A stretch of DNA of 64,000 nt, taken from positions 620,001 to 684,000 of the forward strand of contig NC_023003.1 in assembly GCF_000513475.1 (NCBI RefSeq), written 5' to 3'. The notes under the pieces are model-generated. The model was not told the DNA's origin. It saw only the letters and a list, made by a program, of their open reading frames with translations, and did not search any database. Source of the stretch: Candidatus Babela massiliensis. Its GTDB lineage: Bacteria; Babelota; Babeliae; Babelales; Babelaceae. Position 1 is the first letter of the stretch, and each line of letters begins with the position of its first letter. Shown here in pieces: positions 8,260 to 17,179 of the stretch. The position numbers and the translations under genes were made by a program.

Positions 8260-9639
8260 ATGTTAACAAGAGATCAAGAAACAATAATTGCTCAATGCAC
8301 TCCAAATGGCAAAGGCGCTATAGCTTTAGTAAGACTTTGTGGATCAAACGTACGAGAAGTGGTATCTAAAATATCTTACTTACCGAATAATAACATAGAA
8401 AATTTGTCATCTGGAACTGTAAATTTTGGCTTTGTAATCGATGACCAAAACAATAAAATAGATCAAGTTATGTTCATAATAATGGATGGTCCAAAAACTT
8501 TTACAGGACAAAATACCATAGAAATAACTTGTCATAATAATCCTTTTATAATTCAAAAGATAATATCTCAAGCCGTAAAGCATGGAGCTCGATTAGCACA
8601 AGAAGGCGAATTCACTAAAAGAGCATTTTTAAATGACAAAATCGATCTAATCCAAGCTGAAGCTATCAATGAGCTCATTCATGCCAATACACAGCTAGCC
8701 TTAAAAAAATCTTTATCACAATTACAAGGTAGTTTCTCCAATTGGATTTATAAACTAGAAAAAGAACTCATAAGAACTCTGGCATGGAGCCAAGCAACAT
8801 TTGAATTTCTAGATGAAGAAGTAAATTTCAATCAACAGATAAAAGACCATTTATTAAAATTAGTCAAAGATATAAAAATTTTAAAAAAGACTTTTGATGA
8901 ACAACAACAAATTCGACAAGGTATACGTATCGCTTTAATCGGTTCTGTCAATGCTGGAAAATCATCTATATTTAACAACTTACTTAATCAAAAAAGAGCA
9001 ATTGTTACAAATATAGCAGGCACTACTCGAGATGCAATAGAATCAGGAATATATCTAAATGGCAATTATTGTACTTTAATAGATACTGCTGGATTGCGTC
9101 AAACAGATGATATTATAGAGCAAGAAGGAATAAAAAAATCCTTTGAAGAAGCTGCAAAAGCAGATATTATCCTTCTAATATTTGATCAATCAAGAGAAAT
9201 AAATCAAGAAGAAGAAAAAGTTTATAAAGAACTTCTTAATCAATATTCAAAAAAGATCATATTGATTGCAAACAAAATCGACTTAGAAAATAAAACTTCG
9301 TTAAATAGAATTTTTGACGTTCATAAGCCCATAAAGATTTCTAGTAATACAAAAGAAAACTTTAATACTCTAGAACAAAATATAGAACTTAAAATTTTAG
9401 AATTATTTAGTTCTATAGAATCACCATTTTTACTCAACAAGAGACATTTCAATAATTTGATTAATATTGAAAATCAAATTAATACAGTTATAGAGATGTT
9501 TAATAATGATATGGTTCATCATGAACTAGTTGCCTATCATTTAAATAATATTATCGAAACTATATCTGATCTTACAGGTAAAACTGTAAGCGAAGCTGGT
9601 CTTGATATGGTATTTAAAGAATTTTGCGTAGGTAAATAA
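8260..9639 (+). CDS. mnmE: tRNA modification GTPase MnmE (TrmE)
   Basis: MnmE with MnmG makes the cmnm5/nm5 modification of wobble uridine 34. The ATG at 8260 is preferred over an in-frame TTG at 8239, which would overlap jag. The 459-residue product has the N-terminal folate-binding domain (DTIVAQ-like start, GPKTFTGQNTIEI). The inserted G domain has G1 GSVNAGKSSIFNN, G2/G3 region AGTTRDAIE and DTAGLRQTDD, and G4 NKID. The protein ends in the diagnostic C-terminal CVGK. The gene starts 7 bp after jag and is probably co-transcribed. Confidence 0.97.
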   Translation: MLTRDQETIIAQCTPNGKGAIALVRLCGSNVREVVSKISYLPNNNIENLSSGTVNFGFVIDDQNNKIDQVMFIIMDGPKTFTGQNTIEITCHNNPFIIQKIISQAVKHGARLAQEGEFTKRAFLNDKIDLIQAEAINELIHANTQLALKKSLSQLQGSFSNWIYKLEKELIRTLAWSQATFEFLDEEVNFNQQIKDHLLKLVKDIKILKKTFDEQQQIRQGIRIALIGSVNAGKSSIFNNLLNQKRAIVTNIAGTTRDAIESGIYLNGNYCTLIDTAGLRQTDDIIEQEGIKKSFEEAAKADIILLIFDQSREINQEEEKVYKELLNQYSKKIILIANKIDLENKTSLNRIFDVHKPIKISSNTKENFNTLEQNIELKILELFSSIESPFLLNKRHFNNLINIENQINTVIEMFNNDMVHHELVAYHLNNIIETISDLTGKTVSEAGLDMVFKEFCVGK

Positions 9640-9830
9640 CTCAATACAAATCACCCTTCTCATTAACAATCTATAAGCCTAATTTAAAATAGAACTTTAA
9701 ATAGCTATTATTAATGCTAGTTCAAAATATTGACAAATATGATATTATGACTAAAATATATAATATATACAAAATAATAAAAATGTTATTCAAATAACAA
9801 AATATAATTATATATTTAAAGGTTAATCTT

Positions 9831-10820
9831 ATGAAATTTATAATAAAATCATTAATCATTACTATACTTTTAGTAAGTAATATATCATTGTCAATGAGAA
9901 TCGATAATGATCAATCATATTCACCTATTAATCATGCTTTATTAATGTTTGTTAAAAATAATAATATTAACAGCACTCTTAAAGCCTTAGAATTAGGTGC
10001 TGATATCAACGCTCAAAATACTTTTGGCAAAACCGCTTTAATGCTTGCTTGTCAAAGTGGCAATTTAGATCTTATCTCTCTTTTATTACAACAAAATCCT
10101 GATTTAACTATTCAAGATGCTTATAATAAAACCGCTCTTGATTATGCTACCCAAAGCCCTAATTTTTCTCAAATAAAAGAAACTTTTAGCAATCATTTAA
10201 ATAGTAAAAAAACAAGCCTTGCTCAAGTAGAATCTATTGAAGAAGATGGAGGATTTAAACTTATAGATGATGAAGAAGAAATTGACACTGATTCGGATAA
10301 CGACAAAGAAAATTTTCAAACTGTAGAGCAAAATCAATCTTATATAGAAGCCCAAGATATTAATACTTTATTTGCACTTTTAGATGATGAACAAATATCT
10401 TTATCTGAAAGTGAAACAGAATCAAAAACAGAAGCTATTGAAAATAAAGCTGAGTTAGAACGCGAATTTTATGATCTTACTAATGATTATGAAACTAAAA
10501 AAAGACAACCTAAAATTTTTGAATTCTTAGGTAATTTTAGTAAAAAAGAAAACAATTTTCTTACATGTGACTTTAAAAATTGTAAATTTAAAACAAAATA
10601 TACAATACGTTTAACCAAACACACAAAAGAAGTTCATAACACATGCACATATCCTAGCTGTGCAAAAACTTTTACCAGTAAATCAAAATTGGATTTACAC
10701 ATTAAAAGAATTCATAAAAAAAGCAACTCCCCTGAGCGATTTACATGTGATAGATGTGGATTTAGCTCAAGAAGATCTAATAGTTTAGAGAATCATAAAA
10801 TAAAAAAACATATAATGTAA
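9831..10820 (+). CDS. Secreted ankyrin-repeat protein with three C2H2 zinc fingers
   Basis: A 329-residue protein with a signal peptide (MKFIIKSLIITILLVSNISL). Two to three ankyrin repeats lie at about 32-110 (ALELGADINAQNTFGKTAL, LACQSGNLDLISLLLQQNP). A strongly acidic Glu/Asp linker spans about 135-215. Three consecutive eukaryotic-type zinc fingers follow at the C-terminus, all with canonical C-x2/4-C-x12-H-x4-H spacing: C246/C251/H264/H269, C272/C277/H290/H295 and C306/C309/H322/H327. Ankyrin plus C2H2 fingers on an exported bacterial protein suggests a host-directed nucleic-acid- or protein-binding effector; that is inference. The predicted fingers are visible directly. Confidence 0.85.
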   Translation: MKFIIKSLIITILLVSNISLSMRIDNDQSYSPINHALLMFVKNNNINSTLKALELGADINAQNTFGKTALMLACQSGNLDLISLLLQQNPDLTIQDAYNKTALDYATQSPNFSQIKETFSNHLNSKKTSLAQVESIEEDGGFKLIDDEEEIDTDSDNDKENFQTVEQNQSYIEAQDINTLFALLDDEQISLSESETESKTEAIENKAELEREFYDLTNDYETKKRQPKIFEFLGNFSKKENNFLTCDFKNCKFKTKYTIRLTKHTKEVHNTCTYPSCAKTFTSKSKLDLHIKRIHKKSNSPERFTCDRCGFSSRRSNSLENHKIKKHIM

Positions 10821-10821
10821 G

Positions 10822-11889
10822 TTAAATAAATTTTATACAAAGACCTTGAGATAACAAATCTTTCAGATAATCTAATCTTGTTTTAAATTCTTGATCTATA
10901 GAACTTAAGCGTATTAATTTATTACCAATTTTTACTAAAGGATCTACAGCTCGACATTTAGGTTTTAAAAATAAATCAAAATTTTCTCTATTTACTACAA
11001 AGCTATTCTTAAAATTTACTAGTTTATCAATGCCTTTTTTGATAAAAGGATCATCACATAATAGCAGTTTAGACCAAATCTCATCATCAAACCCATAAGA
11101 AATATCTTTAAAGTCTATAAGCTTAATTTCTACCGCTGTTTTTAAAACATTAGCAAATAAAGTATTTCGTACAGCATTATCGTGAGAGCCCCACCTATAT
11201 TTAGTTAAATAGATTGTAATATCAGCAAATTTTCTTGCATAATAACTATTTATAAAAAACCATTGTCCATCTTCAAATTTTAAATTTTCAAGTATAGAAT
11301 TAATATCATTTTTATTAATTAACCCTTCTAAAAGGCCTCCATAAAGATTATATTCAAGACGATCAGCACATATATCAGGTATATCAGCCTCTAGCCGTCT
11401 GAAGCTTTTACTTTTATGTACTATATCTTTAATCTTAAATCCATGTTTTTTTAAAACTTCTTTTAAGCTAGTATTTTTTATAAATTCGTAATGAATGTCA
11501 TCCTGGTATGAATCTTTAGAATCAGCTTTATTAAATAAAAAATCTGCCACATGAGAAAAAGCTGTGTGAGATACATCATGTAATAAACTAGCAACTTGCT
11601 CTTTAAGTGAAGCTCCATACTTTCTTGAAAGCAAGAACACTCCTAAAGAATGATCATATCTTGTATATTCTTCAGGCTTATAAATATAAAAATCAACTCC
11701 ATACTGGTTTACTCTTTTTAATCTTTGAAAATAATAATTATTAATTAAATCAATAATAACCGGATCCGAAATCATTTCTGTACCATAAACAGTATCAACA
11801 ATTATATGATCAGGTTTATCAAGGGAAAACCCTAAATTAAATAAAAGAATAAGAACAAAATAGATTGATATTTTAAATTTACTAAACAT
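10822..11889 (-). CDS. Secreted HD-superfamily phosphohydrolase (SAMHD1/dGTPase-like)
   Basis: A 355-residue protein of the COG1078-type HD family, which hydrolyses dNTPs or related nucleotides. The metal-binding signature is intact: the His in TRYDHSLGVFLL (about 80), the HD pair in ASLLHDVSHTAFSH (about 104-105) and the Asp in CADRLEYNLYGG. The N-terminal DTVYGTEMISDPVIIDLI matches the family start. Unusually, an extra hydrophobic signal-like segment (about residues 8-22, IYFVLILLFNLGFSL) precedes it, predicting export or anchoring. It converges with the ankyrin/zinc-finger gene, 1 bp apart. Substrate is inferred from the family only. Confidence 0.83.
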   Translation of the reverse strand: MFSKFKISIYFVLILLFNLGFSLDKPDHIIVDTVYGTEMISDPVIIDLINNYYFQRLKRVNQYGVDFYIYKPEEYTRYDHSLGVFLLSRKYGASLKEQVASLLHDVSHTAFSHVADFLFNKADSKDSYQDDIHYEFIKNTSLKEVLKKHGFKIKDIVHKSKSFRRLEADIPDICADRLEYNLYGGLLEGLINKNDINSILENLKFEDGQWFFINSYYARKFADITIYLTKYRWGSHDNAVRNTLFANVLKTAVEIKLIDFKDISYGFDDEIWSKLLLCDDPFIKKGIDKLVNFKNSFVVNRENFDLFLKPKCRAVDPLVKIGNKLIRLSSIDQEFKTRLDYLKDLLSQGLCIKFI

Positions 11890-11910
11890 ACTTACTTATC
11901 TCAATAAACT

Positions 11911-11947
11911 AAAAAAATTAAAAAGCCGCATATATTAATAGCGGCTT
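11911..11947 (-). terminator. Rho-independent terminator of the OmpA-like lipoprotein gene
   Basis: Inverted repeat AAGCCGC/GCGGCTT (11923-11929 and 11941-11947). Read on the minus strand it is followed by a T-rich run, 17 bp beyond the stop at 11964. Confidence 0.75.
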
Positions 11948-11963
11948 ACATTAAAAAACTTTA

Positions 11964-12905
11964 CTATGCTTCTTTATAAGAATAGATCTCAACGCGGCTG
12001 TTAAGTGATTGACCTTCTATACCATTTTCTTCAATTAAAGGCATTTTGCTACCATGAGCCAATATTTGAATATCTTCCTGGTCAATTCCGTTCTGAACTA
12101 AATAATTAGCAACAGATTCAGCTCTTTGACGAGAAATGGTCAAATTATTATCTTCTGAATCAGGGGTTTGATTAGCATGGCCTTCAACTACTATCTTATG
12201 TCCTGAAAGAGCAAGCTGTTTAATCTTACCTAAATTATTTTTTAACATTTCCTCTTGATCATTTTTAATTTCTTTTTCGTTAAAATTAAAAATAATTTCT
12301 TTAAATCCAGGCTCTTCTAATTCAGCAAGATCTCCTAATTCTAAATCATCATCTTCATCACTATCTTCTTGTTCATCATTTTCAAACTCTTCTTCATGAT
12401 CATTATTATCTTGATCTTGCTCATAATCGTTTTCAAGCTCTTCTTCTGTTTGAGTATAATCTAAATCTTGAGCATCTTCTTGATTTGCATATTGTGGCTC
12501 ATAATCATCGCCATAATCAGCTTTATATTCTACATTTTCAATAGGAGCATTTTCATAATCATCTTCATCAGCATACTCATATTCATATTCATCACAGTCA
12601 TCTTCATCTTGATATAAATATCCTAAATCATGACTTTCAGCAACTAAAGGCTCATATTCATATTCATCAGCTTCAACTAAATTATCAAAGCATTGAGTCT
12701 CAGGTGCTAAATTTACATATTGAGTATCTTGACAGCTTGGTTGATAAGATTGAACTTCCGCATTATATTTATAATCGTTACAGGGTTCTACAATTTCCAC
12801 AGGTGCAGGTTCACTAACTATACAATTATTTACTGGACTTCTTCTCCAGAAACAAGCAGGAATAGTCGGTAATGCAATTAATAGAAATAAAAATTTTTTA
12901 TTCAT
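11964..12905 (-). CDS. Acidic OmpA/Pal-like outer-membrane lipoprotein
   Basis: The ATG at 12905 is chosen over one four codons upstream because GGGAG lies 5-6 bases before it. The product starts with a lipoprotein signal ending in IPAC, so Cys becomes the lipidated residue. The middle (about 30-210) is an extreme Asp/Glu/Tyr-rich tract with EYEYE-type repeats. The C-terminal ~100 residues are an OmpA peptidoglycan-binding domain (IVVEGHANQTPDSEDN, TISRQRAESVANYL, LNSRVEIYSY). It likely tethers the outer membrane to peptidoglycan as Pal does. The acidic tract is not a normal part of Pal. Confidence 0.88.
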   Translation of the reverse strand: MNKKFLFLLIALPTIPACFWRRSPVNNCIVSEPAPVEIVEPCNDYKYNAEVQSYQPSCQDTQYVNLAPETQCFDNLVEADEYEYEPLVAESHDLGYLYQDEDDCDEYEYEYADEDDYENAPIENVEYKADYGDDYEPQYANQEDAQDLDYTQTEEELENDYEQDQDNNDHEEEFENDEQEDSDEDDDLELGDLAELEEPGFKEIIFNFNEKEIKNDQEEMLKNNLGKIKQLALSGHKIVVEGHANQTPDSEDNNLTISRQRAESVANYLVQNGIDQEDIQILAHGSKMPLIEENGIEGQSLNSRVEIYSYKEA

Positions 12906-13525
12906 ATGTACTCCCATATGTTTTAAAATTTGACAATTTACCTATTATAATTAATATTTAACTTTTCTTTTCTTGTAAACCGAAATTATTAAATTCCTAA
13001 TTTTCTTTACTTATAAACATAAAAATTTAGTTTTAGATAATTTCTATCAATAAATACTCTACCATTTAAAAATATTTAGCAATAGTTTTCAATACCTCAA
13101 CTAAAACTTATTAAACTATTTAAAAAAAATTTCAAGTTAGATTCTAATTATATTTATATAAATCTTGACCAATTTCATTAAAAGATTTATTATCTTGAAA
13201 TAATTTTACTTAAAAATTTTATAGAATCTACAGATATTATTCTTAATTGATTAGGTAAATAAATAGTTATATTTACTAAATTTTTATTTTCTGCGTTAAA
13301 TAAAAATTTTATAATCTTTAATACAACTAAAGTCAAAATTTTGGTCACAAAATTTACCTCAATTATCAAAATAACTAAATTTTTAAAACTTATTCAAGCA
13401 ATGTATCACAATTTTTATTATTTTTCTACTTAAATTACAACAAAAGTATATTATGTGTTATATTAAATTTATAAAATATAAAGTGATAATAAAATTTATA
13501 GTATTGAAAAAGAATTAAATAAAAA
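12906..13525. other. 620-bp AT-rich intergenic region between divergent genes
   Basis: Divergent upstream region of the OmpA-like lipoprotein gene (leftward) and rng (rightward), so it should hold both promoters, though I cannot pick convincing ones in such AT-rich sequence. The only coding-like content is a 52-codon minus-strand frame at 13190-13348, listed separately. No RNA gene was seen. Confidence 0.5.
13190..13348 (-). pseudogene. Possible small or decayed ORF between pal-like gene and rng
   Basis: A 52-codon frame starting at GTG 13348 with GAGGT about 7 bases upstream. Its N-terminus is hydrophobic (VTKILTLVVLKIIKFLF) and is followed by NITIYLPNQLRIISVDSIKF. The reading continues in another frame past the stop (FQDNKSFNEIGQDLYKY), which suggests a frameshifted remnant of a secreted protein. 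The strand pattern after the signal faintly recalls the Skp1-like start seen at 38831, but this is too short to assign. It may be chance in AT-rich DNA. Confidence 0.25.
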
Positions 13526-15043
13526 ATGAAAAAAATTTTAATAAATGAAGACACATGGCAAACCAGGGTTGCCATAACACAAGATGATGAGCTTCAAAAC
13601 ATATACTTTTGGTCTAAGAATATAGAACCACTTGAAAGAAGCTTTTTCAAAGGTATAATAACTAAAGTTCTTCCAGGAATACAAACAGCATTCGTTGACA
13701 TAGGCCAAGAAAGAGCGGGATTCTTACACATATCAGAAATAGATAGGGATCTCTCAATTAAAAAAATGGAATTAAATGAGCACCTTGAAAATATCGATGA
13801 TGAAGAAGAACAAAAACCAGAACAATATCAACAACCTGATATAAGCAAAATACTAAAAGAAGGCGAAACTATATTAGTACAAGTCAGTAAAGAACCTGTT
13901 TATGAAAAAGGCGCTAAGCTTACCACTTGCTTTACTTTGCCAGGACGCTTTCTAGTCTTAATGCCAAATATACCACGTATTGGTATATCAAAAAAAATCG
14001 AATCAAAAGACGAAAGACAAAGATTAAAAGAGATTCTTCTTAATAATTTACCAAAATCTATGGGCGTCATAATAAGAACTACATCAGAATTTAAAAACGA
14101 AAGTGAAATTTTACAGGATTTAAATTATTTAATAGAAAATTGGAACATCATTCAAAGAAAATTTAAAGAAGCAAATCCTAAAGAAAAAATTTATCAAGAT
14201 TTAGATTTATCTCTTCAAGTAGTGAGAGATTATTTAGATAATGACGTAGAATCGGTTATAACCGATAATAAAGATGCACAAACCAGAATATATAAATTCG
14301 TTAAACAAATTGCTCCAGAATATACTCATAAAATAAAATATTATGAAGGTCCTCCAAGCTTATTTGAAAAATATAATATTGAAAAGCAAATAGAACAAGC
14401 ACTTGAAAAGAAAGTATATTTAAAATCAGGCGGCTCAATAGTAATAGAAACTACTGAAGCAATGACAGTTGTGGACGTTAATACCGGTAGATATACAGGA
14501 CAATCGAACTTAGAAGAAACAATATTGAAAACTAATATCGAAGCATCTGAAGAAATTACAAGACAACTAAGATTAAGAAATATAGGCGGTCTTATCGTAA
14601 TTGACTTTATCGATATGTCTAACCATGCAAACAAACAAAAACTATTCAGACATTTTGAAAAGGCTCTTAAAGAAAAAGATAAGTTTCAATCGGTTTTACT
14701 CAAAATATCAGAATTCGGACTTGTTCAAATGACACGTAAAAGATCAGGCAAAACACTTATACAGCAATTAACTAATCAATGCTCAAATTGTCACGGTCTT
14801 GGCTTTACTAAATCAATACAAAATGAATCTTTTGCTATTTTAAGAAAAATAAAAGAAGAACTAGAAAAAAGAAAACCAGGAACTAATATATTACTTACTT
14901 TACATCCTTCGATATTTCATTATATCACTAATAATGAATATAATTCGATTCTACAACTTGAAAAAAATTATAAATCAAAAATAACGTTAATATCAAAAGA
15001 TCTAAATGGAATAGAGGCTTATAAGCTAGAGTATTTAAAGTAA
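13526..15043 (+). CDS. rng: Ribonuclease E/G family endoribonuclease (RNase G-like)
   Basis: RNase E/G cleaves single-stranded AU-rich RNA in rRNA maturation and mRNA decay. The 505-residue length and lack of a long C-terminal scaffold fit RNase G. An S1 domain lies near the start (GIITKVLPGIQTAFVDIG, ERAGFLHISEID). The catalytic DNase I-like domain contains VVDVNTGRYTG and GGLIVIDFIDM, with the Mg-binding Asp residues. The zinc-link CSNCHGLG follows MTRKRSGKTL. The C-terminus overlaps the convergent F-box gene by 9 bp. In an AT-rich genome with few RNases this may be a main RNA-decay enzyme; that is inference. Confidence 0.95.
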   Translation: MKKILINEDTWQTRVAITQDDELQNIYFWSKNIEPLERSFFKGIITKVLPGIQTAFVDIGQERAGFLHISEIDRDLSIKKMELNEHLENIDDEEEQKPEQYQQPDISKILKEGETILVQVSKEPVYEKGAKLTTCFTLPGRFLVLMPNIPRIGISKKIESKDERQRLKEILLNNLPKSMGVIIRTTSEFKNESEILQDLNYLIENWNIIQRKFKEANPKEKIYQDLDLSLQVVRDYLDNDVESVITDNKDAQTRIYKFVKQIAPEYTHKIKYYEGPPSLFEKYNIEKQIEQALEKKVYLKSGGSIVIETTEAMTVVDVNTGRYTGQSNLEETILKTNIEASEEITRQLRLRNIGGLIVIDFIDMSNHANKQKLFRHFEKALKEKDKFQSVLLKISEFGLVQMTRKRSGKTLIQQLTNQCSNCHGLGFTKSIQNESFAILRKIKEELEKRKPGTNILLTLHPSIFHYITNNEYNSILQLEKNYKSKITLISKDLNGIEAYKLEYLK

Positions 15044-15925
15044 TTTTATTGTATTATTAACATCATCAATTATTTTATCAAATTCTAATAAAGTTTCATC
15101 AACAGGACTTTGATAAATATTAGGATAAAGATTATTTTTTATCCTCAAAGTTGCTGATAAAGATATAAATAAAAAGGTAGAAATAGCAAAAGTTAGATCT
15201 TTATCGTAAAACAATAAACAAAGGGGTGATAGTAATATAAAAAAAATATGCCATAATACTATGCTTGACCTTAAAAATTTTTTAAATATCAATAGTTTTA
15301 AATCAGTTTTAAGAGAATATAATATAATTAGAGCTTTACTGTAATTAATCTTTTTTTCTCTTGAGCTATTCTCTTTTAAAATTTTATGGTCTACATAACT
15401 GTTAAATTTTTCTTTAAATTTATTAAATTTGTTCTTGAAAAAATAGCTTTTAAATAAATTATGAAAGTCTTCATACTCTTTATATAAATTATTAAATTCT
15501 AATAAAATTTTATCATAAGATTTAAGTAAGACTTGATAATGAGGAAAATTGTGATTTAATTTTTTATATTTTTGACCTAATATTTTAGACATTTGATATA
15601 GATTTTTAAGGTTTAATGATCTTACATAAAATCTAATCAGAGCTTCATCAGCTTTTTTAGTAATAATAACTGTAGCTTTAAACTGTGCTAAATAATGTTC
15701 CTTTAAAATATTATACTCATAATCTTCTAAATCAAAATAATTAATAATATGTAAAAAAATATCTGCAGGTAAGTGGTTAAATAATTGAAATTGTTCATTT
15801 GAATAGATTATTTCACTAGATTGAAAGCTTAAAAAACAAGGATAAAAAGTATTTATCAAAAATAAATTTAATATTAAAATTTTTATAAAATCTAATTTAC
15901 TGAATATATAAATATTAAGTATCAA
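15035..15925 (-). CDS. F-box-like membrane protein
   Basis: A 296-residue protein starting at TTG 15925, supported by GGAGAG 5 bases upstream. It has a hydrophobic N-terminal signal or anchor (about 10-35). An F-box-like motif follows at about 50-70: LFNHLPADIFLHIINYFDLED fits the LPxE(I/L)xxxIxxxLxxxDL pattern that binds Skp1 in SCF ubiquitin ligases. The middle is helical and Lys/Phe-rich. Two transmembrane segments lie near the C-terminus (VLWHIFFILLSPLCLLFY, LTFAISTFLFISLSATL). An F-box in an exported bacterial protein suggests an effector that recruits host Skp1; membrane segments make delivery uncertain. The call rests on one short motif. Confidence 0.6.
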   Translation of the reverse strand: MILNIYIFSKLDFIKILILNLFLINTFYPCFLSFQSSEIIYSNEQFQLFNHLPADIFLHIINYFDLEDYEYNILKEHYLAQFKATVIITKKADEALIRFYVRSLNLKNLYQMSKILGQKYKKLNHNFPHYQVLLKSYDKILLEFNNLYKEYEDFHNLFKSYFFKNKFNKFKEKFNSYVDHKILKENSSREKKINYSKALIILYSLKTDLKLLIFKKFLRSSIVLWHIFFILLSPLCLLFYDKDLTFAISTFLFISLSATLRIKNNLYPNIYQSPVDETLLEFDKIIDDVNNTIKLL

Positions 15926-15966
15926 AGTCTCTCCAATTAATTACTTACTCCAGACATTTAAAGTAT

Positions 15967-15990
15967 ACCTGAGATTATTATATCTCAGGT
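15967..15990 (-). terminator. Hairpin after the partition operon
   Basis: Perfect inverted repeat ACCTGAGAT/ATCTCAGGT (15967-15975 and 15982-15990) just beyond the stop of the ribbon-helix-helix gene. The following T-tract is weak, so termination is plausible rather than certain. Confidence 0.5.
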
Positions 15991-15999
15991 GACAATTTT

Positions 16000-16359
16000 C
16001 TACTTTATTGGACGCCCTAATCTTAAATTATGAGTCTTTCTCTCAGGATAAGGCTCTCCTCTTTCTTGCTCTAGATCATTTAAAGCTTTATAAAGAGCTA
16101 GTTCAGCAAAAGCTGCCATTGTAAGCCCTGGTTCCCAATAAACTACATTTTTTATTTTGTTAATAATATCAGAAGAAATATGTAAAGTTATTCTTTCTTT
16201 TTTAATAGTCGATTTCACTATTAAATCAATATTATTATCTTTATTTTGTTGCATATCAATGCTATTGGTAGTTTCTTTATTTTCTAAGTTTGAACTATAT
16301 GAAAGATACTCATCAAGAGGATTAATGCCTATAGTCTTTTGCTTAATTAATTTGCTCAT
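16000..16359 (-). CDS. Ribbon-helix-helix partition protein (ParB-like partner of ParA)
   Basis: A 119-residue protein lying 10 bp downstream of parA and so probably in its operon. The N-terminal ~55 residues are polar and look disordered. The C-terminal half has a strand-helix-helix pattern: RITLHISSDIINKIKNVVYW, GLTMAAFAELALYKALNDL, then the basic tail ERGEPYPERKTHNLRLGRPI. This fits an RHH DNA-binding fold as in ParG/CopG-type centromere-binding proteins. A ParA with a small RHH partner is typical of type Ib partition systems, here apparently chromosomal and about 16 kb from the predicted origin. GAGGT precedes the ATG by 7 bases. Confidence 0.75.
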   Translation of the reverse strand: MSKLIKQKTIGINPLDEYLSYSSNLENKETTNSIDMQQNKDNNIDLIVKSTIKKERITLHISSDIINKIKNVVYWEPGLTMAAFAELALYKALNDLEQERGEPYPERKTHNLRLGRPIK

Positions 16360-16369
16360 CTAAATACCT

Positions 16370-17179
16370 CTAAATACTTATATTAAGATTACTATTTTTA
16401 TTGTTTTGAGATGTAAATAAAATATTTTCTTGATTTATTACTTCTTTTGCCAGTTCTACATAATCTTTAGCTCCATTTGAAAGATGATCATATTCAAGTA
16501 TAGTTTTACAAAAAGAAGGAGCTTCAGATAATCTTATGTTCTCTCTAATAATAGTATTATAAACTAATCTACTAAATTTATTTTTAAGTTCATCAAGAAC
16601 TTCTTTTGAATGTTTAGTTCTTAAATCAACACGGCAAGCAACAACTCCTGCGATTTTTAGGTTGCTATTTAATCTTGATTTTACAACATCTATTGTCTGC
16701 ATTAGTTGAACTAATCCAGCAAGAGCCATAACTCTTGACTCAACAGGTACTATGACCTCAGAACAAGCATTTAATATATTAATAGTAATCAAACCTAAGG
16801 TAGGAGGACAATCTATAATTACATAATCCCATTTATTGTAATCTAAAACTTCTAATCTTTGTTTTAATATCGTTTCTGCACCTACTTCATTAAATAGCTG
16901 CTTTTCAAGAGTAATAAGCCATGAAGAAGAAGCTACCAGTTTTATATTTTCATGATAACTATCTTTTATAATATTATTTATATTTACATTCTCAAGAATA
17001 ACTTTGACTAAATCTTTTTCGGTAGTAGGAGCACCTAGCCAAGAAGTAGCGGATGCTTGAGGATCTAAATCTATTAAAAGTACTTTTTTACCTAAATGCG
17101 CTAAAGCTGCTGACAGATTCACAGAAGTTGTAGTTTTTCCGCTACCACCTTTTTGATTAATAATTGCAATCTTTCTCAT
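16370..17179 (-). CDS. parA: ParA/Soj-type chromosome partitioning ATPase
   Basis: ParA ATPases bind DNA non-specifically and move ParB-bound centromeres. The ATG at 17179 has GGAG 5-6 bases upstream; an ATG at 17185 is too close to it. The 269-residue protein opens with the deviant Walker A (NQKGGSGKTTTSVNL). It also has Walker A' (LLIDLDPQASATSWLG), Walker B-like YVIIDCPPTLG and the conserved RLSEAPSFCKTI. It has no N-terminal DNA-binding extension. It heads an operon with the RHH protein, and a 517-bp AT-rich region lies upstream. Confidence 0.95.
   Translation of the reverse strand: MRKIAIINQKGGSGKTTTSVNLSAALAHLGKKVLLIDLDPQASATSWLGAPTTEKDLVKVILENVNINNIIKDSYHENIKLVASSSWLITLEKQLFNEVGAETILKQRLEVLDYNKWDYVIIDCPPTLGLITINILNACSEVIVPVESRVMALAGLVQLMQTIDVVKSRLNSNLKIAGVVACRVDLRTKHSKEVLDELKNKFSRLVYNTIIRENIRLSEAPSFCKTILEYDHLSNGAKDYVELAKEVINQENILFTSQNNKNSNLNISI

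Noticed and set aside
14341-14634. Minus-strand open frame inside rng
   Set aside because: Antisense to the conserved catalytic core of RNase G; composition explains the open frame.
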